A stretch of DNA of 6,138 bases from Bacteriovoracales bacterium (GCA_007117175.1 SKGZ01000252.1:1-6138), one strand, 5' to 3'. Positions 1 to 6,136 are shown, counted from the first letter of the stretch. Numbers and translations are program-made. The notes: generated by a model from the letters alone, not told the origin.

Positions 1-873
1 GTGATAGCCGATGGAGTTAAAGAACCCTTCATCCACTCGATTTTGGCTAAAACTAGGGTACATGGTATTTCCTAGTGGGCGAAAAGAAAGACCTCCATTA
101 TCGGCAGTGTCCACTTGGCGAAACTGAGTCACATAGAGTTGCTCCCTGGCCGCAACGGGGTCAGAAAAATAGCGAAAATTCACTGGGCATTGGTTTTCTT
201 TATTAACTCCGTATAGACTAATGTACTCATTAAAATTTTTCAGTCCCGAGTGTGTTGAGTTTTGATTAAGATCATTATGAGCGTGAATAAAGCCCATAAT
301 ATGGCCTAACTCATGGACTAATGGTGTCCAATTATCATTGCGATGGGAGTGACGATACTCCACCATCAGCACTGATTCCTGCTGTTGAGCAAAGGCCCAA
401 ATCCAAGCTGCGCCGGCACAGCCTTGAATATTATTGACAAAAACCACCACAACTTCACCATTGCTACCGTATTTATCAGTGAGTGCATTCATGGCATTGA
501 GATCACAAGCGCTGACATTCCAAAATAGAAAGTCTTCTTCTACAATTGACTCATTCAATTCAAATTCAATATGCTGATGCTGATCAACCTCACTGCGAAA
601 GGCCTGATTGATTTTGCTCAGTGCCAGCTCTGCATCTGAGTTAGCATCTTGAGTGTTGCTAAATGGATGGGCATTGATAAAAACCATCTTAATGGGAACC
701 TTTCGGTTTAAATAATCGCTGCCACCTTGGATTGGCCGTCCGTAGACATGCTGGAAATCACTGTCAAATTCGGGGATGATCGGTGCACTGAAAATGGCCT
801 CATCTAATTTGGAGGTTTTCTGCTCGATACAGCTGAGTAGCAGGAGAGTTGTGGAGAGTATGAGTTTTTTCAT
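1..873 (-). CDS. Lipoprotein metzincin-type zinc metalloprotease, C-terminus cut by window edge
   Basis: The frame is open from an ATG at 873 down to base 1 (291 codons, no stop), so the C terminus lies outside the window. The N terminus is a lipoprotein signal peptide with lipobox LLSC (Cys15). Residues 187-197 read HELGHIMGFIH, a complete metzincin zinc site HExxHxxGxxH: three His ligands and the catalytic Glu188. NTMYPS at 269-274 is a plausible Met-turn (Met271), about 74 residues further on. Before the zinc site, a hydrophobic strand EVVVVFVNN (140-148) fits the fold's edge strands. The protein is expected to be an exported, lipid-anchored endopeptidase of unknown substrate. It is last in the minus-strand operon, 7 bp after the propeptide-like gene, whose stop abuts a weak AAGGA Shine-Dalgarno, suggesting translational coupling. 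It resembles the metzincin at 3890-5104 in layout and around the PIKMVF / PVKVVF strand, so the two are probably paralogues. The exact metzincin family is not assignable by eye. Confidence 0.88.
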   Translation of the reverse strand, partial: MKKLILSTTLLLLSCIEQKTSKLDEAIFSAPIIPEFDSDFQHVYGRPIQGGSDYLNRKVPIKMVFINAHPFSNTQDANSDAELALSKINQAFRSEVDQHQHIEFELNESIVEEDFLFWNVSACDLNAMNALTDKYGSNGEVVVVFVNNIQGCAGAAWIWAFAQQQESVLMVEYRHSHRNDNWTPLVHELGHIMGFIHAHNDLNQNSTHSGLKNFNEYISLYGVNKENQCPVNFRYFSDPVAAREQLYVTQFRQVDTADNGGLSFRPLGNTMYPSFSQNRVDEGFFNSIGYH

Positions 874-880
874 AGTCCTT

Positions 881-1663
881 TTAAATCACTTCATTTCTTC
901 CGCTCACAATATCAATTTCAGCAAAATCGATCATATCTTGTTCATTTAATTGCTCGGCTACGGTAAAAATATGATCGATATCTTTTGCCTTGAAAAAATA
1001 AAGTCCAGCTAGCTGATTTAATTCTCTAAATTCAAGATTATACTCCAAAGAGATTTTTTGAGCGCCACTTGAAGTGACCGATTGAGATTGGGGTTTGACC
1101 ACCATAACCCCTGTCACAATAACTGGATGAGAGGTGTTGGCGTCAATCATTAATTTAGGATAAGTGGATTTAGTCTGACTGTTTTTGGGCTCAAAAATAG
1201 TGTGGCCATAGAGGCTCTCTATTTTTTTGCCTAAGCTTGGATCAAATTCAGAGTCTGGGACAGTGACATACTTTGAGCTGGGATAGTAGTTTAGATTTTG
1301 GTAACTCAAGACGCGATCTTCAATAAAGTATTTTTTGATTTGTTCCTTGATAAGTAGATCTCCTCCTGACATGCGTCGATACTCAATTCTTTCTTCATAC
1401 TCATTATAGACTTCTTCATCCTCGCTATTATTGTCAGGGTCTTGATCTTGAGTATTAGCAACTTTTCTGTCTGCTTGAGAGGAAGTCTTTTTGATAGGTT
1501 TATTTCCATCCTGAGGGGAGAGTTGATCCTTGCGATCCTTTTGCATGGCAAAACCCTGAGGGTTGGCTTGATCATTGGACTGTGATGGTGAATGATGATA
1601 GAAGAAATAGATAGAAAAGAAAGCGATCATAAATGCTGTTATTATTGTTGTTATTTTTTTCAT
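881..1663 (-). CDS. Membrane-anchored propeptide-like protein, probable trans-acting chaperone/inhibitor of the adjacent subtilase
   Basis: This 260-residue protein has three parts. Residues 4-22 are a hydrophobic export signal with no lipobox and no clear AxA cleavage site, so probably an uncleaved anchor. Residues 25-98 are a polar low-complexity linker with an acidic patch (NNSEDEEVYNEYEE). Residues 99-260 look folded. The last ~75 residues (180-252) carry a strand ending in VTGVMVVKP, a second strand AGLYFFKAKD, a helix, and the closing pattern VAEQL-x5-MIDFAEIDI. This resembles the end of bacterial subtilase propeptides (I9-like), where an 'A..L....V..AEPd' segment directly precedes the catalytic domain. 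Here the protein stops just after it. The kexin-like protease encoded 44 bp upstream in the same operon lacks such a region. I infer a separately encoded propeptide acting in trans; a known analogy is the ORF2 chaperone of the Aeromonas sobria kexin-like protease ASP. The start is supported by GAGGAG at 1672-1677, 8 nt before the ATG. The domain call rests on pattern, not on a profile search. Confidence 0.8.
   Translation of the reverse strand: MKKITTIITAFMIAFFSIYFFYHHSPSQSNDQANPQGFAMQKDRKDQLSPQDGNKPIKKTSSQADRKVANTQDQDPDNNSEDEEVYNEYEERIEYRRMSGGDLLIKEQIKKYFIEDRVLSYQNLNYYPSSKYVTVPDSEFDPSLGKKIESLYGHTIFEPKNSQTKSTYPKLMIDANTSHPVIVTGVMVVKPQSQSVTSSGAQKISLEYNLEFRELNQLAGLYFFKAKDIDHIFTVAEQLNEQDMIDFAEIDIVSGRNEVI
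908..1126 (-). other. Propeptide-like (I9-type) domain encoded apart from its protease
   Basis: Residues 180-252 of the protein at 881-1663. The apparent order is strand, strand, helix, short strand, the tail of a ferredoxin-like propeptide fold. The closing DFAEIDI corresponds to the conserved 'fAEPdf' motif that ends many bacterial subtilase propeptides. Only eight residues (VSGRNEVI) follow, so the free C terminus could sit in the protease active site as a propeptide C terminus does. This is pattern recognition by eye. Confidence 0.6.
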
Positions 1664-1707
1664 TTGATCAACTCCTCGTGTCCTTTATCTTATTTATCTT
1701 CTTAGAT

Positions 1708-3636
1708 TTACTTTTGCGGTAGAGTCTGTGTATTACTCCAACCATAAATCTCCATTCTTACTTCAGAAAAGTTTGAAGTACCGTTACGCATACAGGTCTT
1801 GAACTTCCATGTTCCTCGAGCATTCACTCCAAAGCCTTGCATAGACTTAAAATAATGACTTCCTGCGGTGAGGGATCTCTGTGAATATGCAGAACTTGAT
1901 CTGACTTCATCGAAAACTATTAAGGAAGTAAGCGTATTTGGATTCACCACTTGTGCCCAAGGATTGTCTGGCATTTTCATAGTGACATCAAAGTCTCTGA
2001 CAAAACTATTGGCTCCGTTATTTGTACCGCTAATATCAAAGCTTAGATCCAGTGAGTAAATTTGAAAATCATGTGGAACTTCCATTGTTATTGTTTGACA
2101 TTGACTGGTAGTAGCTAAACCAGATCCGGAGCTTGAAGTAAGTAAGTTGCCTGAATTTTTTTCCTGGCTATATTTTTGCAAAGCCGGTAGAGATTGAAAA
2201 TTCTTGGCAATGTTAACTGCTCTACTAGCATTGACCATTCCAAAACCAGAATAATAGCTATGCTTATAGCCTGCGGAATTAGTTATTTTTCTAATACATT
2301 TTCTTGAGCTTAGATCTGAGAAAGGACCACAGTCAAAATTAGAAGTCTCATCAAGATCTCTAGCACTCATGGCCAGAATAGCATGAATATCAAGCCAACT
2401 GATATTCTCATTGGCTTCTTTAACCAATGCTGCCACCCCTGTGACAACTGGTGTAGCTGATGAGGTTCCATTCATTCTACAATGATATTGATTATTAACA
2501 GTTGTGGTACATGTACCTGCAAGTTGACCGGTTCGTCCTGCGGATCCTGCAATAAGCAAATTAGAGCCTAAGCTTGAATAATGTGAAATTTCATCATTAG
2601 GACTTATTGCTGCTATATGGGCAATTGCGTAATGGCTTCCAACAGGATCAGAGTTTCCATTGAGAAGCCAGAATCTCTGCTGTGTCTGCTGGTTAACATA
2701 TGAGTATCCACTTCCATCATTACCATTCGCCTTGAAGTAGGCAATATTGTAATCAAGAGCCCCACTCTGAAAATTGCTAAAGGAAGATGAGCTTCTTGGA
2801 ATGTGGCCAAACCAGGCAGGAACTCCATAGCTACCATTCCAAAGGTGGGCATTTTTTTGTACTGGTTGACTTATTTCCGCCATTGTGAAAGCTGGTGCAC
2901 TTGTACAGCTTGGCACTAGGTTATTTCCATAAAATTTAACTTTAGGTGAAATTCCTGCAAAACCCTTGTTATTGTTAGCTACCGCTGCAAATAAGCCAGT
3001 AACTCGAGTTCCATGACTTCCATGTCGATGAATTCCAGATGGATCTTCACGCATTCCACAAAGGTCATAACCGCCGAGTGAGTTTTCTGATAGATCCTCA
3101 TGTGATCCTTGGACCCCATCATCAGTGACATAAACAGTTACTCCATCTCCGCGCAGGTTCTGGTTATAGGCGCTTGCAATATTAATGTCGGCTTCATTTT
3201 GACCAGCATTAAATCGAGCTGATGTAATATTTGATGAATTACTCCAGCCATCTTGACTTGGTACTCTTTGGGCAACATTGCGAGTTTGCCATTGGTGACA
3301 AAAGAATGGATCGTTAAACCACACATTACCTTTGGCATTCTGACCACAAGAGGAGTGGTCAGTTGTACTGGGAGAGCCCGCTCCAGGGCCACCATGTTTA
3401 TACTCGTCTTCATCATCACTGCCATCTTTATCTTCCTTGTCGTCGTCATCATCATCATCATCATCATCATCTTTCTCTTTTGCACCGCCTTGGCCTTGCT
3501 TGGTTTTACATTGCTCAGGATCTCCCCAAAAACAATTCCAGTCGAAGCCATCAGAGTCTCCATCAACCTGGGGTTTACAAGAGGAGAGAACTAAACTTGC
3601 GAAGATGAAAAATAGTGTATGAAGAAACTGTTTCAT
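1708..3636 (-). CDS. Lipoprotein kexin-like subtilisin-family serine protease (S8) with C-terminal P domain
   Basis: The 642-residue product is a likely membrane-tethered serine endopeptidase. The lipobox is LSSC (Cys20), followed by Lys at +2. Residues 21-104 are a linker holding a short Cys module and an 11-Asp run (56-66). NDPFFCHQW (108-116) matches the segment that usually follows the propeptide. Catalytic motifs are VTDDGV (Asp172), HGTRVTG (His208), ANGNDG (oxyanion Asn306) and GTSSATP (Ser392). The double Asp, the HGTR and the ISWLDIHAILAMSA segment after the active serine favour the kexin/proprotein-convertase branch over classical subtilisins. Residues ~510-633 form a P/Homo B domain ending in NARGTWKFKTC and VRMEIYGWS. 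All catalytic residues are present, so it should be active. No propeptide is recognisable; the next gene probably supplies it. It is first in a three-gene operon, with AAAGGAG at 3641-3647 as ribosome site, 4 nt before the ATG. A preference for basic P1 residues is likely for the family but not proven here. Confidence 0.95.
   Translation of the reverse strand: MKQFLHTLFFIFASLVLSSCKPQVDGDSDGFDWNCFWGDPEQCKTKQGQGGAKEKDDDDDDDDDDDKEDKDGSDDEDEYKHGGPGAGSPSTTDHSSCGQNAKGNVWFNDPFFCHQWQTRNVAQRVPSQDGWSNSSNITSARFNAGQNEADINIASAYNQNLRGDGVTVYVTDDGVQGSHEDLSENSLGGYDLCGMREDPSGIHRHGSHGTRVTGLFAAVANNNKGFAGISPKVKFYGNNLVPSCTSAPAFTMAEISQPVQKNAHLWNGSYGVPAWFGHIPRSSSSFSNFQSGALDYNIAYFKANGNDGSGYSYVNQQTQQRFWLLNGNSDPVGSHYAIAHIAAISPNDEISHYSSLGSNLLIAGSAGRTGQLAGTCTTTVNNQYHCRMNGTSSATPVVTGVAALVKEANENISWLDIHAILAMSARDLDETSNFDCGPFSDLSSRKCIRKITNSAGYKHSYYSGFGMVNASRAVNIAKNFQSLPALQKYSQEKNSGNLLTSSSGSGLATTSQCQTITMEVPHDFQIYSLDLSFDISGTNNGANSFVRDFDVTMKMPDNPWAQVVNPNTLTSLIVFDEVRSSSAYSQRSLTAGSHYFKSMQGFGVNARGTWKFKTCMRNGTSNFSEVRMEIYGWSNTQTLPQK
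1738..2109 (-). other. P/Homo B domain of the subtilase
   Basis: Residues ~510-633 of the protease at 1708-3636. The beta-rich pattern includes YSLDLSFDISG, VRDFDVTMKMPD and the diagnostic ending NARGTWKFKTC followed by VRMEIYGW. In proprotein convertases this domain stabilises the catalytic domain and is needed for folding. A Ser/Gly-rich hinge (498-512) separates it from the catalytic domain. Confidence 0.85.
3439..3471 (-). repeat. Poly-Asp trinucleotide repeat inside the subtilase gene
   Basis: Eleven consecutive Asp codons (residues 56-66): eight GAT followed by three GAC in the coding direction, seen on the plus strand as three GTC then eight ATC. The run lies in the linker between the lipid anchor and the catalytic domain. 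A change in unit number would lengthen or shorten the acidic tether without shifting the frame. A spacer role or calcium binding is possible but not shown. Confidence 0.95.
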
Positions 3637-3807
3637 GGCACTCCTTTACAGTAGACATTTAACCTTTCGGTTATTGTAAGGTCTTTCTTGAGTAAAATGA
3701 TGGGTTAGTGGGTAAGCTCTTAAAATTATGAGTATCAACCTTGTGTTGTAGAAAATCGGATGCCAAAAAATGTGGGCAATGCTGCGGATTCAAAAAAAGA
3801 GCTAAAT

Positions 3808-3820
3808 AGTTAAAATAACT
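3808..3820. repeat. Small inverted repeat AGTTA-AAA-TAACT in the divergent promoter region
   Basis: A perfect 5-bp palindrome with a 3-nt centre covers the TAAAAT -10 candidate for the rightward operon. An alternative, wider pairing is AAAGAG (3796-3801) with CTCTTT (3819-3824). It could be an operator, but inverted repeats this short are common by chance in AT-rich DNA. Confidence 0.3.
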
Positions 3821-3878
3821 CTTTCTGTGTTTATTAAATCAAGTGCAAGCAAGTTTGAGTTTTATCATTACAGGAATC

Positions 3879-3884
3879 AAGGAG
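3879..3884 (+). promoter_or_regulatory. Ribosome binding site AAGGAG that fixes the metzincin start at 3890
   Basis: AAGGAG lies 5 nt before the ATG at 3890, and the lipoprotein signal peptide begins directly at that ATG. The in-frame GTG at 3827 would add 21 polar residues ahead of the signal and has no such site, so it is not the start. Confidence 0.85.
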
Positions 3885-3889
3885 TTGCC

Positions 3890-5104
3890 ATGAAAAAAAA
3901 TAAATTATTTCTCATAAGCTTTATCTGTGTGGGCTTAATTGCCTGTAAAGCTCCTCTTAATAGCGAGGAAGATGGCGTCAATCCTTGGTGTCAGCTCTCC
4001 CCTGACTCTGTTGGTTGTAAGGAGGTCACATCGAATCCGGTACCTGAGACAGATGTTTTGGGCTGCATGGAAGAGCTTGCGAATAACTATGATGAAAAGG
4101 TAGATAAAGAAGATGGAAGCTGTGAGTTTGAAGCTTGTATGAACGAAGAGGGAAAAAATTATTCTGATTACGATCAAGTCAGATCAGATTATCGTCGTTA
4201 TAGCCTTAAGCATAAAGATGCTAAAGACATAATTTCCAATGATAATCTTTGCGGTGAAATTAAAACAGGTGGTGGGGGAAGTACCCTCGATGGGTGCACC
4301 GGCAACAATGCCGATATTTGTTATGGCGGATATGATGCGGACTTAAATCCTAAAGAATTACCAGTAAAGGTTGTTTTTTTGGAACTTGCGGGACAGACGA
4401 TTCCTAATCAGCAGGCTTTTGCACAAGATATGGTTAATGTTGCAAACAATGGTTTAAATTATCAAGGTCATCAGTTGATAAAAATGGCTGATCCTGTGAT
4501 TATGTCTGATGTTCGTCCGTCGATTGCAATCTTGAATGACAGCAGACAGATGATCTATCGCTATGGAGATGAAGATTATTACGTGATAATCATTGTGAAA
4601 AATTACCTTAGTGATGTTCCAGGTCAGGCTGTTGGATATTCTCCTGGCTTAAGAATTGATTATAAAATTAAAGATTCTATTGTTGTTATGGATTATGATT
4701 ATATCAAAGACCATCAATATGGACCCACTGTCGTTATTCATGAAATATTTCATGGATTGGGTGCACCTCATACCACTCACCAAAATGGATCTGAGGCTAA
4801 CGTATTTCAACACGGGATGCACACTTATCGTGATCTTAAGTATGGAACATTTCGAAATAGTCGTTGGTATGGGCAATATGTTTTAAGAAATAGACAGATG
4901 AACTTAGATTTTTCGATCCATATTGACCCGAAGTTCAGTTATAGAGGTGTTACTCGAGTGCAAGGTGTTGATTGGGATACTCGGACAATGATGTATGCTA
5001 TGACAAGTTCGTATCAATTATTTTTAGATAATTCGAGTGGGGAAGGATTTAATGGTGCGTACTCTAACATTTTAAGTGTTTACTATAATTCATTCATGGA
5101 GTAA
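3890..5104 (+). CDS. Lipoprotein metzincin-type zinc metalloprotease with N-terminal Cys-rich repeat module
   Basis: The product has 404 residues. The lipobox is LIAC (Cys19), predicting a lipid-anchored exported protein. Residues 19-44 form a short Cys module resembling the start of the mature subtilase at 1708-3636. Residues 58-80 (GCMEELANNY...DGSCEF) match the widespread extracellular repeat pattern 'GC.d..A.NY.....dGSC', and a degenerate second copy spans ~82-122. A GGGGS-like linker (127-131) leads to the catalytic domain (~155-404). HEIFHGLGAPH at 284-294 is a full HExxHxxGxxH zinc site (Glu285 catalytic), and TMMYAM (366-371) is the probable Met-turn. Both elements are intact, so an active endopeptidase is expected; the substrate is unknown. 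Similarity in layout to the protein at 1-873, including the PVKVVF strand before the domain core, suggests paralogy. It is transcribed divergently from the subtilase operon and is followed 7 bp later by an exported protein gene. The exact peptidase family is uncertain. Confidence 0.93.
   Translation: MKKNKLFLISFICVGLIACKAPLNSEEDGVNPWCQLSPDSVGCKEVTSNPVPETDVLGCMEELANNYDEKVDKEDGSCEFEACMNEEGKNYSDYDQVRSDYRRYSLKHKDAKDIISNDNLCGEIKTGGGGSTLDGCTGNNADICYGGYDADLNPKELPVKVVFLELAGQTIPNQQAFAQDMVNVANNGLNYQGHQLIKMADPVIMSDVRPSIAILNDSRQMIYRYGDEDYYVIIIVKNYLSDVPGQAVGYSPGLRIDYKIKDSIVVMDYDYIKDHQYGPTVVIHEIFHGLGAPHTTHQNGSEANVFQHGMHTYRDLKYGTFRNSRWYGQYVLRNRQMNLDFSIHIDPKFSYRGVTRVQGVDWDTRTMMYAMTSSYQLFLDNSSGEGFNGAYSNILSVYYNSFME
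4061..4255 (+). other. Tandem 'GC..A.NY..dGSC' extracellular repeats in the metzincin
   Basis: Residues 58-80 give one good unit, with Gly58-Cys59, Ala64-Asn65-Asn66-Tyr67, and Asp75-Gly76-Ser77-Cys78. Residues 82-122 give a stretched, degenerate second unit starting ACMNEEGKNY and ending near DNLCGE. This repeat type is common in secreted proteins of Bacteroidetes and marine bacteria. It is probably a disulfide-stabilised spacer or adhesion module. Confidence 0.6.
5098..5101 (+). promoter_or_regulatory. Ribosome binding site GGAG for the exported protein gene
   Basis: GGAG lies at the 3' end of the metzincin gene, overlapping its stop codon region, 10 nt before the ATG at 5112. A second purine stretch (GAGAGA, 5106-5111) lies nearer but too close to be optimal. 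The overlap suggests translational coupling. Confidence 0.5.
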
Positions 5105-5111
5105 TGAGAGA

Positions 5112-6080
5112 ATGATTCTTAAATTAATTTACATCGCTGGTTTTTCAATTCTCTTTAGCTTTACGGCTTTTTCACATGATTCGAAAGACATGAGTTTAGA
5201 AGAAGCCTTAAGTGCAATTCATGGGACTTCTACATCCGACTTAATATCTCTCTATCCGGATAGAGAAAGTTTAAAGTCTGATTTGCGTAGCTTAATTATA
5301 GACCATGAAGATCTTTTTTTGAAAATTCCCGCAATTAAGATTTATGGTCATCTTGTTAGCGTTGATTATCAAAGTGGGCTTGATAACAACGACTTAAGCT
5401 TTTTTGAAAGTCTTTTGAGTAAGGGTCCATTAAGCCAAAATGAATTAATCAGAAGAGCGATTTATACGTCGTTGGCAAGTACTGGTAGTTATGAAGCATT
5501 AGATCTTTTAAATCACTTCTTTTCTACCGAAAAAGAGCATCATGTTCAACAACATATTTTAGAGTCATCATTGCGTCTTCTCGGTAAAAGTACAGATGAT
5601 CAATATGGGGAAAGAGCATACTTTGCTCAAGAAACAAGTTCACTTAGAGAGCAAGAGTTTACTTCGCGTCAAAAAAGGCCATGGTCTGATCAAATTGAAA
5701 ATACAAAAAAAAATAGTCAACGATGGTACTCTACGCTTTCAGATGATCTTAAGAAAATTCCAGAGCTGAGCGAACTTAATCAAGATATGAAAACAAAAAT
5801 AGGTCACTTTTTAAGTTTAGCTTCAAACCAGGCTGATAAGAACGAAAACGATACTGCTGCGACAAGTCTAGTCGAGGATAACTCAGACGATTTAGATCAA
5901 AATGGCAAAGGAGGGGGGGGAGATGCGAGCCAAGCAGCGAGGAGAGACCCTCAATCAGTCGCTGAGAGTGAACGTGATTTGAGCGAACCTGTTTCAGAAG
6001 GGAAAATTTCGTTTCTGTTGTGGTTTGCTATTTTATTGGGTCTTTTGTCTTTTATTATTTTTCTCAGAAGAAAAGTTTAA
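5112..6080 (+). CDS. Unrecognised exported protein with helical body and C-terminal membrane anchor
   Basis: I do not recognise this 322-residue protein. The chosen start is the ATG at 5112: it places a clean signal peptide at the N terminus (residues 1-21, hydrophobic core LIYIAGFSILFSFTAF, likely cleavage after Ser21), with GGAG at 5098-5101 as ribosome site 10 nt upstream. The upstream in-frame GTG at 5076 overlaps the previous gene and would bury the signal. Residues ~28-160 look mostly helical, reminiscent of HEAT/TPR-type helical repeats, though no repeat unit is firm. Residues ~160-240 are charged and helical. Residues 240-297 are a low-complexity acidic linker with a four-Gly stretch. 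A transmembrane helix (299-318) is followed by RRKV, predicting a large periplasmic domain and a tiny cytoplasmic tail. It follows the metzincin by 7 bp and is probably co-translated, so it may be a partner, adaptor or regulator of that protease. A G8 tract at 5913-5920 makes the frame before the anchor slippage-prone. Confidence 0.88.
   Translation: MILKLIYIAGFSILFSFTAFSHDSKDMSLEEALSAIHGTSTSDLISLYPDRESLKSDLRSLIIDHEDLFLKIPAIKIYGHLVSVDYQSGLDNNDLSFFESLLSKGPLSQNELIRRAIYTSLASTGSYEALDLLNHFFSTEKEHHVQQHILESSLRLLGKSTDDQYGERAYFAQETSSLREQEFTSRQKRPWSDQIENTKKNSQRWYSTLSDDLKKIPELSELNQDMKTKIGHFLSLASNQADKNENDTAATSLVEDNSDDLDQNGKGGGGDASQAARRDPQSVAESERDLSEPVSEGKISFLLWFAILLGLLSFIIFLRRKV
5913..5920 (+). repeat. 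G8 homopolymer tract inside the exported protein gene
   Basis: Eight consecutive G in codons for Gly268-Gly270, about 30 residues before the transmembrane anchor. Gain of one G would run to TGA at 5963-5965 (about 284 residues). Loss of one G would run to TGA at 5980-5982 (about 289 residues). Both versions lose the membrane anchor but keep the exported body. Confidence 0.85.
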
Positions 6081-6084
6081 GGTC

Positions 6085-6136
6085 GTTTTTTTACTTTATA
6101 TGCAAGAGAGATAATAAAAATCAAAAGTAAAAAAAC
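6085..6136. repeat. Perfect 13-bp AT-rich inverted repeat downstream of the plus-strand operon
   Basis: GTTTTTTTACTTT (6085-6097) and AAAGTAAAAAAAC (6124-6136) are exact reverse complements separated by 26 nt. The repeat begins 5 nt after the stop at 6080. The order (T tract first, A tract last) is opposite to a standard A-stem-U terminator, and the stem has very few G-C pairs, so its role as a terminator is doubtful. The rest of 6081-6138 holds nothing else recognisable. Confidence 0.5.

Larger units (their letters stand above)
3637..3889. promoter_or_regulatory. Divergent intergenic region between the two protease operons
   Basis: These 253 bases separate the ATGs of the subtilase (leftward) and the right-hand metzincin (rightward), so promoters for both operons must lie here or within gene starts. 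The region is AT-rich with no open frame of note. For the leftward operon, TACAAT (plus strand ATTGTA, 3673-3678) is a possible -10, but I see no convincing -35 at 17 bp. For the rightward gene, TAAAAT at 3811-3816 is a possible -10, also without a good -35. No riboswitch or known operator was recognised. Shared control of both operons is plausible but unproven. Confidence 0.5.

Noticed and set aside
697..708. 12-mer AACCTTTCGGTT occurring here and again at 3661-3672
   Set aside because: One copy lies inside a coding region and about one repeated 12-mer is expected by chance in a window this size.
1306..1575. Alternative minus-strand open frame within the propeptide-like gene
   Set aside because: It overlaps a gene with a good ribosome site and export signal, has no start signal of its own, and its sequence shows no domain.
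3253..3622. Plus-strand open frames with poly-His, poly-Ser or poly-Ile runs opposite the subtilase
   Set aside because: They are shadows of the GAT/GAC repeat; the minus-strand frame has the full catalytic triad and a P domain.
3827..3889. In-frame GTG start upstream of the metzincin
   Set aside because: It would place 21 polar residues before the lipoprotein signal; AAGGAG and the signal peptide both point to the ATG at 3890.
5667..5681. RQKR furin-like site in the exported protein (residues 186-190) as a target of the neighbouring kexin-like protease
   Set aside because: The next residue is Pro, which generally blocks cleavage by such enzymes, and the enzyme's specificity is not known.
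6006..6080. C-terminal sorting signal of the GlyGly-CTERM type in the exported protein
   Set aside because: The Gly run is about 30 residues from the membrane helix, not adjacent; a simple C-terminal anchor is the safer call.
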